A stretch of 64,000 nt of DNA from assembly GCF_002742625.1 (NCBI RefSeq), contig NZ_PEBF01000001.1:2418001-2482000 (forward strand), in the 5' to 3' direction. Positions 18,064 to 26,255 of this stretch are shown one piece after another. The DNA comes from Caulobacter sp. FWC2. Lineage in GTDB: Bacteria > Pseudomonadota > Alphaproteobacteria > Caulobacterales > Caulobacteraceae. Each line of letters opens with the position of its first letter. Positions within the stretch are counted from its first letter, which is position 1. Below the pieces are notes generated by a model. The model was given only the letters and a program-made list of their open reading frames with translations. It did not search any database and was not told where the DNA came from. Both the position numbers and the translations under genes were made by a program.

Positions 18064-18801
18064 GTGATCGCCCCCCTTTCCGACCGACAACGCCAGATCC
18101 TTCGCCTCGTGGCGCGTGGTCGCACGTCGAAGGAAATCGCCCTGGCGATCGGGCTCTCTCCGCACGGCGTCGATATGAGCCTGCGAAAATCGTGTGAGCG
18201 TCTTGGCGTCGCCAATCGCCGCGAGGCCGCGCGCCTGCTTGAGGCTCACGAGAGCAGTATCAACGATACGTACTACGGTTCGGCCGACCTTTCCGACACG
18301 CCGCCTCCCCTGCCATCCCGTGAGCCATTCGGAGAGGAAGGCCATGGACAACTTTTCCCCCCAGCAGGCCGTCGAGAGCGCCCGCGCTCTTCGCCGGGAC
18401 ATTCTGGAGTTCGAGGAGAAGTTCCCGTTGCTCCCCTCGGAACAAACTCAGATGCCGAGGTTCACATGGGCGCAATTGGAACGACAACTGGAGGACCTTT
18501 CGCGCTTGTCGACCTGCTCGCAGGATCAAGTGCGGAGCGTAATCGCCATGCTGCGGCTGAAGGCGCTTTCGGCGCCGCCCGAACTGCTGCTGCGCGAGCT
18601 GCTGGTGGCGGCTTCGATCCTCCTCGAGGAGGATTTGGTCGAGGACCTTTCAGCCGACAACTGACTTCACTGGAGTCGATCGCCCTGGCCCTTGGCCTGG
18701 CGGTGTTGATCGGCCTGCTGCTCGCCGGCGTCCTTGTCGCCGCCGGAAGCTTCATGGGCGCGATGCAGCGCACGATCGAAGCGGCGAGCCGCGGCGCCTG
18801 A
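18064..18801 (+). CDS. LuxR-type HTH protein with C-terminal transmembrane segment
   Basis: A 245-residue frame from GTG 18064. Residues about 4-62 are a LuxR-type helix-turn-helix (LSDRQRQILRLVARGRTSKE then GVDMSLRKSCERLG). The last 45 residues contain one strong transmembrane helix and a short basic tail. This layout, HTH-linker-single TM, resembles a protein family I recall from sphingomonads. By my hand count, third-position G/C in this frame is about 73% in the HTH part and 87% in the tail but only about 39% in the linker, where another gene (18344-18664) occupies a different frame. The tail has no good start of its own. Straight-through translation is the simplest reading; a sequencing or real frameshift is an alternative. 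Confidence 0.6.
   Translation: MIAPLSDRQRQILRLVARGRTSKEIALAIGLSPHGVDMSLRKSCERLGVANRREAARLLEAHESSINDTYYGSADLSDTPPPLPSREPFGEEGHGQLFPPAGRRERPRSSPGHSGVRGEVPVAPLGTNSDAEVHMGAIGTTTGGPFALVDLLAGSSAERNRHAAAEGAFGAARTAAARAAGGGFDPPRGGFGRGPFSRQLTSLESIALALGLAVLIGLLLAGVLVAAGSFMGAMQRTIEAASRGA
18344..18664 (+). CDS. Hypothetical 106-residue helical protein overlapping the HTH-TM gene
   Basis: A 106-residue acidic, leucine-rich, apparently all-helical protein of unknown function. It begins MDNFSPQQAVESARALRRD and has no signal peptide or TM segment. The ATG is preceded by a strong ribosome-binding site (GGAGAGGAAGG, ending 2 bases before ATG). By hand count its third-position G/C is about 79%, the normal value for neighbouring genes and about twice that of the frame it overlaps, so it is very likely translated. 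It lies entirely inside the HTH-TM frame and ends shortly before the transmembrane segment. It may work with that membrane regulator. Confidence 0.72.
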   Translation: MDNFSPQQAVESARALRRDILEFEEKFPLLPSEQTQMPRFTWAQLERQLEDLSRLSTCSQDQVRSVIAMLRLKALSAPPELLLRELLVAASILLEEDLVEDLSADN

Positions 18802-18854
18802 ATTCGACAACAACCCGAAACGCATCGCGCTGTGGCCAGCGCCGAGGAGAACCC

Positions 18855-19208
18855 ATGCCTGTTCCGCAAGAGATCGGCCGAGAGGTCGCCGACAAGCTGT
18901 TCGCCGCCGAGCGCGCCGTCGACGACGCCATCAGCGCCATCGCCCAGTTCCAGGGCATGCTGCCGGACGCCGGACGCCGCGCCGGGCTGTCCTTCGGCTA
19001 TATCCAGGCCCCGATGGCTCATCTCGCGACCGCCAGCAGCGATCTGGTCCGGGCGCGCGAAAGCACGTCCTCGGTCCACAGGAGCCTTGAGGTCATCCAG
19101 CGCGCGACCGGCTTGGCGGCGGTTTCCTATGGACCGTTCGTCGACAAGCCCGACGCCCAGCCTCAGCCGTCGGGCCGTCTTGAAGTCGTGAAGACCGAGG
19201 CCGCCTAA
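18855..19208 (+). CDS. Hypothetical 117-residue helical protein
   Basis: A 117-residue protein of unknown function with a good ribosome-binding site (GAGGAGAA) before ATG 18855. Residues about 5-95 look helical and amphipathic (EVADKLFAAERAVDDAISAI, then QAPMAHLATASSDLVRARE); the C-terminus is Pro/Gln-rich and probably disordered. No signal peptide or TM segment is seen. It lies 53 bases after the HTH-TM gene and 35 bases before a small membrane-protein gene, so it probably belongs to the same transcript. Codon use is typical for the region. Confidence 0.75.
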   Translation: MPVPQEIGREVADKLFAAERAVDDAISAIAQFQGMLPDAGRRAGLSFGYIQAPMAHLATASSDLVRARESTSSVHRSLEVIQRATGLAAVSYGPFVDKPDAQPQPSGRLEVVKTEAA

Positions 19209-19243
19209 CTGGCGCCGCCCCGGCCTTGGCAGTATGCAAGCGT

Positions 19244-19714
19244 ATGTTCGACACGCTGCGCTACATGGTCGGGGCGGCCTTCTTCTTCGGCGCGATCGCC
19301 TACGCCCTCTGGAAAGGCGACTGGCCAGAGCGCGTCACGGCCCTGGCCATGCTGGCCGCGACCGTACTGACCCCGCTGGTGTTCCGTCACTCGGCTTTCG
19401 CCGATCCACAGTGGGCGGTGGCGGCGGTCGACCTGGCCCTGCTCGCCGTTCTGACGGTCGTGGTCGTGAAATCGCGGCGAATCTGGCTGGTTCTGGCGCT
19501 GGCGGTTCACGCCCTTGGCGCGGCGTCCCATGTGGCGCTGATTTTCGACCCCCAGATCAGGGCCCTGGCCTATCTCTCGTCGATCGTGGTGTGGAGTTAC
19601 CTGGCCAATGGGTTCCTGATCGCCAGCGTCGCGCAAGCGCAGCGGCGTCGCCTGCGTCAAGAGGCCGACCCCACCATCCCCCGGGTTGGCGCTAAGACCG
19701 TGGCCGAGGGGTGA
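19244..19714 (+). CDS. Hypothetical four-TM inner-membrane protein
   Basis: A 156-residue protein with about four hydrophobic helices (around residues 4-22, 32-50, 60-80 and 90-125) and a basic, charged C-terminal tail. No known motif was recognised. ATG 19244 (MFDTLRYMVG) is preferred; an upstream in-frame TTG at 19226 is possible. It is the last plus-strand gene before the convergent glycosyltransferase and, with the two preceding small genes, forms an unannotatable block inside the polysaccharide locus. A helper role in membrane assembly or sensing is conceivable but not shown. Confidence 0.72.
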   Translation: MFDTLRYMVGAAFFFGAIAYALWKGDWPERVTALAMLAATVLTPLVFRHSAFADPQWAVAAVDLALLAVLTVVVVKSRRIWLVLALAVHALGAASHVALIFDPQIRALAYLSSIVVWSYLANGFLIASVAQAQRRRLRQEADPTIPRVGAKTVAEG

Positions 19715-19720
19715 CGAGCT

Positions 19721-20926
19721 CTATCGCCCCCGATCAAGCAGCTCATCGTAGAGGTCGAGATAGGCGCGGCCGGCGGCGGCGTCGCTGTAACGCGCGCCGA
19801 CCTTGGCCAGAGCGGCCAGCCGCATGGACGACGCCAAGTCGGGGTTGGCGTGCAGTTGAGCCAGGCGCGCGGCCATAGCGGCCGCGTCGCCGCGATCGAC
19901 GAGGAAGCCGTCTACCCCATCGGAAATGACGCCCTCTGGACCGCCGCAGCGGGTGGCGATGACCGGCGCGCCGCAAGCCATCGCTTCGATCAACACCATG
20001 CCGAACCCCTCCTCTTCCGAGGACAGCAGCAGGCAAGAGGCCTTCTGATAGAGCGCGATCAAGGCCTCCACGGACGGCGCTTCGACGAAACGGATATGGG
20101 GCGCAAGCCCCGCAGCTCGCGCTTTGGCCCAGAAAGCCGGTGGCGGCGGGGTCGCGCCGGCCAGCACCAGCTTGGGCGCGTCCGGCCGCCCGGCGGCGAA
20201 GGCGCCATAGGCCTCCAACAGCATCATCGGGTTCTTGCGGGGATCCGAGAAACGTCCGACCGCGAGGACATGAGGAGGGCCCGGCCGAGGATGGTCGGCC
20301 GGCGCGGGATGATAGAGCGTGGTGTCGACACCGGGAGGGGCCTGGACGACCCGAGCGCCGCGCGCCGCGGCGTGAGCCTGCATCCACGAGTTCTCGACCT
20401 GGACGACATCGACCGCGCGCAAGGCTCGCTCATCCATCCTGTCCATGGCCCGGGTCATGGCGCGTCGCCAGGCGCCGCGAGGGCCTACGCTTGCGCCGTC
20501 GCGCGCCCGCCGTTCGACCGCCGTCAGCGTCGCGGCCTGGACCAGAACCGGCTTTCCGAGCCCCAGAACCGGGGTCGCCCAGGCCGGTACGCCCGCCACG
20601 ACCTGGATGAGGTCGCAGTCGGCGAGCGCCCGGGCCAGGAGCGGACGCGGCGCCACGCGGAGAATCTCGATCTCACCCAGCGCCGCGCCGACATGAAGGT
20701 AGTCGCGACCGCGGGCGGTCTTGGCGAGCGTCACCGGACCGCGCGCCCAGGTGCGGGGATCGAGGATCAACTGGCTGGCGGGATCACGCGCCCAGGTCGC
20801 CAGGGAGATGATGCGAATAGTCAGGTCCGTCCGAGCCGAGAGCACCCGGAGCAGGAAATCGGCCACCGCGCCGACACCGCCGACGTCATTGAACGAGGGC
20901 ACGACCATCGCCAGGGTCGACCGCAT
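19721..20926 (-). CDS. GT4 family glycosyltransferase
   Basis: A 401-residue GT-B glycosyltransferase. It begins with the acceptor-side loop VVPSFNDVGGVGAVADFL, and its C-terminal half has the HVLAVGRFSDPRKNPMMLLE strand-helix and the donor-binding EEEGFGMVLIEAMACGAPV motif (E-x7-E type). ATG 20926 was chosen because a very strong GGGGAGG lies 8 bases upstream; longer frames reach 21007 but lack such a site. It is divergent from the polymerase-like gene and converges on the four-TM gene with a 6-base gap. Confidence 0.85.
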   Translation of the reverse strand: MRSTLAMVVPSFNDVGGVGAVADFLLRVLSARTDLTIRIISLATWARDPASQLILDPRTWARGPVTLAKTARGRDYLHVGAALGEIEILRVAPRPLLARALADCDLIQVVAGVPAWATPVLGLGKPVLVQAATLTAVERRARDGASVGPRGAWRRAMTRAMDRMDERALRAVDVVQVENSWMQAHAAARGARVVQAPPGVDTTLYHPAPADHPRPGPPHVLAVGRFSDPRKNPMMLLEAYGAFAAGRPDAPKLVLAGATPPPPAFWAKARAAGLAPHIRFVEAPSVEALIALYQKASCLLLSSEEEGFGMVLIEAMACGAPVIATRCGGPEGVISDGVDGFLVDRGDAAAMAARLAQLHANPDLASSMRLAALAKVGARYSDAAAGRAYLDLYDELLDRGR

Positions 20927-21075
20927 CTCTCGCCTCCCCGTCATCGCGCGCCCATCGCTTCCGCCTCGGTCCGAACCCTGCTTATCGTCATGGAGGAATG
21001 GGGACAACAGGGGCGCCGCAGGTTGTCCCGCACCTCGCCGCCCTATAGCCTCGGCCGCGAACAGGGGGAGTCAGC

Positions 21076-22557
21076 ATGCGCGTCGCGGACGGGCGGATCG
21101 CGCCGGTGCGGGTCTGGGAGTTGGTCGCGCTCGCGAGCCTCCTCGGGGTCTATCTGGTCACCATGGCCCTGTATGACGAGGCCGGGACCCCGGCGGTGAA
21201 TCTCTTTGGCGCGATCGCGCTGGGCGTCATCATGCTGCTCGGCGCGGTGCCGCCGGCCATGCGCGAGGCGACCGTGATCTGGACCCCGCTGTTCTGGTTC
21301 CGCATCGCCACGGCCGCCTATTTCAGCTTCGGCAACGCCATCGTCCACTTCGTCAACGACGAGAGCCGCCGGATGATGGAGGCCTTCTTTCAGGACTACG
21401 AGAGCCTGATGGGCAAGCTCAACGCGGTGATCACCCTGGGCGCGCTGCTAACCCTGGCCAGCGCCTGGGTTCTGGACGCCGCCTGGCGGCGAGGCGCGCC
21501 TCAGGTCGACGAACCGCCGAGATCGCGACTGGAGGTCGGCGAGCCCAGCCGGCTGCTCACGGTCGGCATGGGCTTCCTGGCGGTCGGTGGGACGGTGAAG
21601 TTTCTCTTCACACTGCCGGCGACCTTGGGCGTCATCAGCTTCACCTTGCCCGGCGCGCTGGGCGCGCTGGCGCTGCTTGCCGACGCCGGCGTCTATCTGC
21701 TGGCGGTATGGGCCTGGCGCTTCCAGCCCCGGTTGCTGTGGCTTCCAGTCTGCCTGACCGGTCTCAATGTCGCCCTGGGCCTGCTGGCCTTCTCCAAGAC
21801 CGAGGTGATCGCCTCGATCATGGTGCTGGCCCTGGGGTGGCTTTCCAAGGGGCTTACCTGGCGACGCATGCTGGTCACGGCCGGTGTGATCACCATCACC
21901 TTCGCGCTGATCGTTCCGTTCGTGGCGGCCAGCCGCACCGAGATGGTGCGTCGCTATCAGAGCCTGCAGGGGGCGGGCTTGTCCGAGCGGCTTGAGATCG
22001 CCAGCTTCTATCTGCAGCCGACCAGCGGCCTGGACAATCCCCAGCAGACGGGACTCATCCGGTTCAGCTATGTCAATGGCAGCGCCCTGGCGCTCGCGCT
22101 GCAAGACAATGGCAGCGCCGGAGGCACCCTGGCGACCCTGCCGGCCGTCTTCGTTCCGCGCGCGCTGTGGCCCGACAAGCCGGACATGACGGTGATTGGC
22201 CGCGAGTTCAACTACCTGGCCACAGGCAACGAGGAGAGCGCCTCCAGTCCAGGCTGCTTTGCCGAGGCCTACTGGGATTATGGCTGGCTGGGCCTGCCGC
22301 TGCTGATGATCCCCCTCGGTCTGATCCTGCAGGCATGGTCGCTTGTCTCGCTGTGGATCATCCGCGGCGAACAGTGGCTGTTTTTCCCGTTTTGCCTGCT
22401 GGGCATGAAGGTCGGCTCGAGCATCGATGGCTTCATGGTGCCCACGGTGTTCGGCACCGCGGTCCTGGCCCTCGTCGCGTTCGTGGCGCTGCGTCTGGCC
22501 CTGCGGCTCAACAGTCAGATCGTCGCCGCCGGCCCCAGCGGATATCGTGCGCGATGA
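21076..22557 (+). CDS. Polytopic membrane protein, probable Wzy-like polysaccharide polymerase
   Basis: A 493-residue protein with about ten to twelve TM segments, a strong ribosome-binding site (GGGGGAG) and no enzymatic domain I recognise. A large loop around residues 290-390, containing QPTSGLDNPQQTG and FVPRALWPDKP, resembles the periplasmic loop of Wzy/O-antigen-polymerase-like proteins, where arginines are functionally important. Its position next to a flippase and transferases fits repeat-unit polymerisation on the periplasmic face. Wzy proteins are poorly conserved, so this call rests on topology and context. Its TGA overlaps the ATG of the next methyltransferase. Confidence 0.65.
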   Translation: MRVADGRIAPVRVWELVALASLLGVYLVTMALYDEAGTPAVNLFGAIALGVIMLLGAVPPAMREATVIWTPLFWFRIATAAYFSFGNAIVHFVNDESRRMMEAFFQDYESLMGKLNAVITLGALLTLASAWVLDAAWRRGAPQVDEPPRSRLEVGEPSRLLTVGMGFLAVGGTVKFLFTLPATLGVISFTLPGALGALALLADAGVYLLAVWAWRFQPRLLWLPVCLTGLNVALGLLAFSKTEVIASIMVLALGWLSKGLTWRRMLVTAGVITITFALIVPFVAASRTEMVRRYQSLQGAGLSERLEIASFYLQPTSGLDNPQQTGLIRFSYVNGSALALALQDNGSAGGTLATLPAVFVPRALWPDKPDMTVIGREFNYLATGNEESASSPGCFAEAYWDYGWLGLPLLMIPLGLILQAWSLVSLWIIRGEQWLFFPFCLLGMKVGSSIDGFMVPTVFGTAVLALVAFVALRLALRLNSQIVAAGPSGYRAR

Positions 22558-23276
22558 GCGCCCGCGCCGCGCTGATCCAGCGCTTTTACGGTGATCCCCG
22601 TCACGACGGCACGCGTCGGTTCTACGAAGACGTACGTCGCGGGCTCACGCCACAGAGCCGGGTGCTCAATCTCGGGGCCGGGCCGGCCACGGGCAATCCG
22701 GTGCGCACCCTGCGCGGCGAAGTGGCCTGGGTGGCGGGCGCCGATGTCGACCCGTGCGTGCTGGACAACCCCGAACTGGACGAGGCAGTCTTGATCTCCG
22801 GCGGGCGACTGCCCTTCCCCGACGCCTCCTTTGACATGGTCATCAGCGACTACGTCTTCGAGCACGTGCGTGCGCCTGCCCCGTTTCTGGCCGAGGCGGC
22901 CCGGGTTCTGCGGCCGGGCGGGACACTGGTGTTCCGCACGCCCAACCTCGCCCACTATGTCGCCGTGATCTCCGCCCTGACCCCCCACGCGGCCCATGCG
23001 CGCTTGGCCAACGCCGTGCGGCGCAATCCCGCCGGCAGCCAGGAGCCTTGGCGAACCTGTTACCGGATGAATCGAGTTGGCCGGCTTCGCCGTCTGGGGC
23101 AAGCCGCCGGGTTTGGGTGTCTGGACGTGGAAATGGTCGAGACCGAGCCCGTCTACCTGCGATTTTTCGCGCCGCTGTTCCTGCTCGGCGTCGCCTATGA
23201 GCGGCTCGTCAACAGCTCCCCGCTGCTGGCGCCCCTGCGCGCCAACATCTTCGGCCGCTTCACGAAGCCGTCCTGA
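22554..23276 (+). CDS. Class I SAM-dependent methyltransferase (Methyltransf_11-like)
   Basis: A 240-residue methyltransferase with motif I VLNLGAGPATGNPVRTL near residue 38, an acidic GADVDP, and the typical FPDASFDMVISDYVFEHV followed by EAARVLRPGGTLVFRTPN. It is translationally coupled to the polymerase-like gene through an ATGA overlap at 22554. It converges on the flippase gene with a 17-base overlap. It most likely methylates a sugar or lipid-linked intermediate; the target is unknown. Confidence 0.82.
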   Translation: MSARAALIQRFYGDPRHDGTRRFYEDVRRGLTPQSRVLNLGAGPATGNPVRTLRGEVAWVAGADVDPCVLDNPELDEAVLISGGRLPFPDASFDMVISDYVFEHVRAPAPFLAEAARVLRPGGTLVFRTPNLAHYVAVISALTPHAAHARLANAVRRNPAGSQEPWRTCYRMNRVGRLRRLGQAAGFGCLDVEMVETEPVYLRFFAPLFLLGVAYERLVNSSPLLAPLRANIFGRFTKPS

Positions 23277-24534
23277 GCGCGCCGCGCAGCAACACGGCCG
23301 TCACCAGCCCCTGGACAAGGAAACTGGCGGTCGTGGCCTGAGCCGCGCCCACCGCGCCCTCGCGCGGGATCAGAGCCAGGCTGAAGGCCAGATTGGCCAG
23401 CCCCCCCGTGATCAAGGGAATGAGCAGTCGTCGGGTTCGGTCCAGGGACATCAGGCGGGTCTCGACCACCTGGATCACCCCCTGCGCGCCGTAGGCGATG
23501 GCCACCCACACCAGCACGGCCGGCGCATCGTGACGGTAGGCCGGCGCAAGCAGCAGCGTCGAAAGCCACGGGCCCAAGGCCCAGAGCCCCAGGACGCAGG
23601 CCAGGGCCGCGGCCGACCGGACCCATAACCAGTGTCGAAAGACCTTTCGCGCCTGCTGGACCTGACCGGCATTGACCGCCTCGAACAGGGCCGGGCGATA
23701 GAGATCGTTCAAGGCGCCGCCGATCAGCGACACGCCGCGGCTGGCGATCGAGAAGGGCGCGACGTAGCGCCCCGCCGCCGCCGGGCCGGCCAGGGCGGCC
23801 AGCACATAGCGATCGACCATGTTGGCCAGCCAGGACAGCAGGCTCATCGGCGCGAACGGGGCGCCATAGCGCCAGGTACGGCGTGCAAAACTTGGCTCGC
23901 CGAAGTCGGCCGGCCCCCTCAAACCGGGCGCGACCAGCAGGCCCAGCAGCGCGGCGATCGCCATGCCCGCAGCCTGACCGATAACATAGCCGTCGACCGT
24001 GGGCGCCACACGCAGTGACAGACCCGTGCAGCCAGCCACGGCGACGGCCTCGGCCATCAGAAGACTGGCGTAGGCGCGATTGCGGCGGTCGGCCTGGACC
24101 CGGCCATAGAGGACGCCTCGGACCAGGGTCAGAAGACCCAGGAGCAGCGCACCGGCCGCGCCGGATCCGCCAAGCCGGGTCTGACCCATCGCCGCCAGCC
24201 CCGCCCATACAAGGGCCGCGATCGCGCAGACGGCGCCCCCCGCCCCCAGGACATGCGCGAGAACCTGGCGCGTGAACCCATCGCCGCGCCCGGCCGCGAC
24301 CGCGGCGCTGTGAAACCGCAACTGGGTGTTGGTGAAGGGCGTGGAGACCGTGGTCAGCGCCAGGATGAGGAGCGAAAGGAGAAGATTGGCCTCTCCAAAC
24401 ACGGCCGGCGGCGCCAGTTCGGTGAAAAGCCGGATCGAGGCCAGGCCGACTGCCGCCACCATCAGATAGCCGCCCAACACCCAGACGCCAGAGGCGAGCA
24501 AGAACCGGCGGGGGCTTCGGGACACGGCGGTCAT
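23260..24534 (-). CDS. Wzx-type oligosaccharide flippase (MOP superfamily)
   Basis: A 424-residue membrane protein with about twelve hydrophobic helices and the overall pattern of polysaccharide biosynthesis/export flippases (Polysacc_synt family). It begins FLLASGVWVLGGYLMVAAVG and contains the central LANMVDRYVLAALAGPAAAG segment, typical of the family loop/helix 7 region. These proteins move undecaprenyl-linked repeat units across the inner membrane. ATG 24534 (MTAVSRSP) is preferred; an in-frame ATG at 24591 would add 19 basic, Pro-rich residues. It is the right-hand limit of the polysaccharide locus. Confidence 0.8.
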   Translation of the reverse strand: MTAVSRSPRRFLLASGVWVLGGYLMVAAVGLASIRLFTELAPPAVFGEANLLLSLLILALTTVSTPFTNTQLRFHSAAVAAGRGDGFTRQVLAHVLGAGGAVCAIAALVWAGLAAMGQTRLGGSGAAGALLLGLLTLVRGVLYGRVQADRRNRAYASLLMAEAVAVAGCTGLSLRVAPTVDGYVIGQAAGMAIAALLGLLVAPGLRGPADFGEPSFARRTWRYGAPFAPMSLLSWLANMVDRYVLAALAGPAAAGRYVAPFSIASRGVSLIGGALNDLYRPALFEAVNAGQVQQARKVFRHWLWVRSAAALACVLGLWALGPWLSTLLLAPAYRHDAPAVLVWVAIAYGAQGVIQVVETRLMSLDRTRRLLIPLITGGLANLAFSLALIPREGAVGAAQATTASFLVQGLVTAVLLRGALRTAS

Positions 24535-24825
24535 GCGTCGGCGGGCCCTTCCCCAAGAACGCCAGCCATCGCCCGGTGGCGGTGGTCGCATACAAGCCTA
24601 GCGTGAACCGTGGTCCTCGCGAAGCGGAGGCAGCGACAGACAGTCGACGGATAAAAAACAAGCCCGGTCTCTTAAAGGCCGGGCTTGCAGGAGGCCGCCG
24701 AGCGGTGGGGTGCTCGTATGCAGCAGAGTTGAGACCCTAGAAGGACCAACCCAGATCAGACAACCGAAAATAGACTATTTTACAATTGCCTCCCGGGCCG
24801 CTCCCAGCGTCTCGATGGTGTTAAG
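24535..24825. other. Spacer at the right end of the polysaccharide locus
   Basis: A 291-base stretch without a convincing gene. It contains the flippase upstream region, a minus-strand terminator hairpin at 24660-24686, and a short perfect palindrome AAAATAG-A-CTATTTT at 24767-24781. It is visibly more AT-rich than its surroundings around 24720-24790. It leads into two truncated genes and probably marks an old rearrangement boundary. Confidence 0.6.
24660..24686 (-). terminator. Rho-independent terminator (minus strand)
   Basis: Inverted repeat AAGCCCGG (24660-24667) / CCGGGCTT (24679-24686) with an 11-base loop. Read on the minus strand it is followed by TTGTTTTTTAT, a good U-tract. It would end transcripts coming from the truncated gluconate dehydrogenase subunit gene on the right. 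Confidence 0.75.
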
Positions 24826-25101
24826 CTAGCGCGTCGCCCAGGCGCGGCCGATCTCGGACAGCGGCACGCAGCCGTGATAGGCGCCGGGTACAGGCTCGTA
24901 CTTCAGCGCCATGGTCGCGCCGGGTTCGGAAGTGAAGTAGCCGACCGTGACCATGTCCTCCAGCGCCGGGAAGAAGTGCGACTGGCCCTGCCCCTGTGCG
25001 GCCCCGGCCTCCTGGTCATACGCCGTCAGCAGCGCGACCTGTTGCTCCGGCGTCAGCGCCACGAAGACATCGCCGTGCGCCGCGCGGGCGTCAGCGTCCA
25101 T
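24826..25101 (-). pseudogene. 5'-truncated gluconate 2-dehydrogenase subunit 3 family gene
   Basis: The 91 visible residues match the C-terminal half of the gluconate 2-dehydrogenase gamma subunit family: LTPEQQVALLTAYDQEA, then the characteristic FFPALEDMVTVGYFTSEPG and YEPVPGAYHGCVPL, ending at a TAG. Members normally have about 180-240 residues with a Tat-type signal and partner a GMC flavoprotein; here the N-terminal half, signal and partner are missing. Upstream of 25101 the same frame reads unrelated Arg/Pro-rich codons. The first ATG of the remnant has no ribosome-binding site. The stop and downstream terminator remain. Read as a broken gene left by a rearrangement. Confidence 0.72.
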
Positions 25102-25700
25102 GCGCGCGCCTGACCTGGAACATCGTGGCGCCCGACGAGGCGTCCGAAACGCTCGTCATCACGCCCGAGGTGATCAAGAAGTTCGGCGAAGCCCAGGTCC
25201 GGCAGTTCCTGCAAGGCGCGCTGAAGCGCGCCGCGAACGGCTTTTCGTTCGTGCACATGTCCTATGCTTTGCAGGACGAATATCAGCGCAGCGCCGAAGC
25301 ACGCATCCACCGGGCGACGCAGTTCCTGCAGAGCGAGGACTTTCTGGACTTCGGCCGCAGGGTGATCGGCGCGCCCGCGGTGACGGGCGTTCGGGTCCAG
25401 GCTTCCTACTACCGCCCTGGCGACTTCCTCACCCTGCATGACGACAGCCACCGCAAGGACATGCGCCTGGCCGCGTTCACCCTGGGCTTCACCCGAAACT
25501 GGCGCGCCGACTGGGGCGGGCAGCTTCTGTTCCATGACGCCGAGGGCAACGTCACGCGCGGCTTCCAGCCCGCGTTCAACGTACTGACCCTTTTCAAGGT
25601 GCCTGCCGCCCATTCGGTGGCCCAGGTCGCCTCCTACGCTGGGGCCAAACGGCTTTCGCTGACCGGATGGCTACTGGGCGACGCCCAAGTCGCCGTCTAA
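25102..25700 (+). pseudogene. 5'-truncated 2OG-Fe(II) oxygenase (prolyl-4-hydroxylase-like)
   Basis: The readable homologous sequence starts at LTWNIVAPDEASETLVITPE and continues for about 195 residues to a TAA at 25700. It retains the catalytic core: YRPGDFLTLHDDS (His-x-Asp), the distal His in FKVPAAHSVAQV and the 2OG-binding Arg in KRLSLTGWL. In related proteins I recall, about 45-60 further N-terminal residues precede the Trp; here the frame instead runs into antisense of the gluconate dehydrogenase remnant, with no ATG in a sensible place (a GTG at 25122 is the nearest). It may still be expressed from a new start, but as read it has lost its 5' end and promoter. Confidence 0.65.
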
Positions 25701-25724
25701 GACTTCGCCGCGTAAGGATTTCCA

Positions 25725-26255
25725 ATGACCAAGCTGCTGCTCGCCGCCGCGATCGCCCTCATCGCCGCCCCCAATCTCGTTGAGGCCGCCGAGCCAGCCG
25801 AGCCGGCGGTGATCGCCGCGCTGAAGGCGTGCCGCGCCCTCACGGCCGACGCTGAGCGGTTGGCCTGCTACGACAAGGCCGCTCAGTCGGTGACCAAGGC
25901 CCAGGAGACGGGCGAGGTCATCATCATCGACAAGCAGACGGCGCGCGCCGCGCGCCGCCAGGCTTTCGGCCTGGAACTGCCGACGCTGTCGATCCTCGAC
26001 AAGGGCGCCGACAAGGCCGAGACCGAGAAGCTGCAGTCGGTGGTGAAGAGCGCCCGCGTCGACGCAGAACAGCGGCTGGTGGTCACGCTGGAGGACGGCG
26101 CGGTCTGGCGCCAGATCGACGACACCATGCTGGGCAAGCCGCCCAAGGCCGGCGACACCATCGAGGTCCGCAAGGCCGCCATGGGCAGCTACATGATGAA
26201 GATCGGCAGCCAGCCGGCCATCCGCGTGCGCCGCATCGAGGGCGGCGGGCGCTGA
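25725..26255 (+). CDS. Hypothetical secreted protein with Cys-containing N-terminal motif
   Basis: A 176-residue protein with an N-terminal signal peptide (MTKLLLAAAIALIAAPNLVEA, about 21 residues) and a good ribosome-binding site (AAGGA). The mature N-terminus carries CRALTADAERLACYD, a two-cysteine motif frequent in small periplasmic proteins of alphaproteobacteria, then a region that looks like a small beta-barrel (LVVTLEDGAVWRQIDD, KAGDTIEVRKAAMGSYMMKI). Function unknown; probably periplasmic. Its TGA directly abuts the convergent kdpE stop, so no terminator separates the two. Confidence 0.78.
   Translation: MTKLLLAAAIALIAAPNLVEAAEPAEPAVIAALKACRALTADAERLACYDKAAQSVTKAQETGEVIIIDKQTARAARRQAFGLELPTLSILDKGADKAETEKLQSVVKSARVDAEQRLVVTLEDGAVWRQIDDTMLGKPPKAGDTIEVRKAAMGSYMMKIGSQPAIRVRRIEGGGR

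Noticed and set aside
5194..23276. Three gene overlaps of exactly 17 bases (5194-5210, 7121-7137, 23260-23276)
   Set aside because: One is tandem and two are convergent, with unrelated sequences; most likely coincidence.
23195..24661. A longer open frame in another minus-strand phase over the flippase gene
   Set aside because: Arg/Gly/Pro-rich translation without TM pattern; the neighbouring phase gives a clear Wzx-type protein.
24767..24781. AAAATAG-A-CTATTTT palindrome as an attachment site or origin element
   Set aside because: Single isolated copy with no integrase, direct repeat or tRNA end nearby; kept only as a note in the spacer entry.
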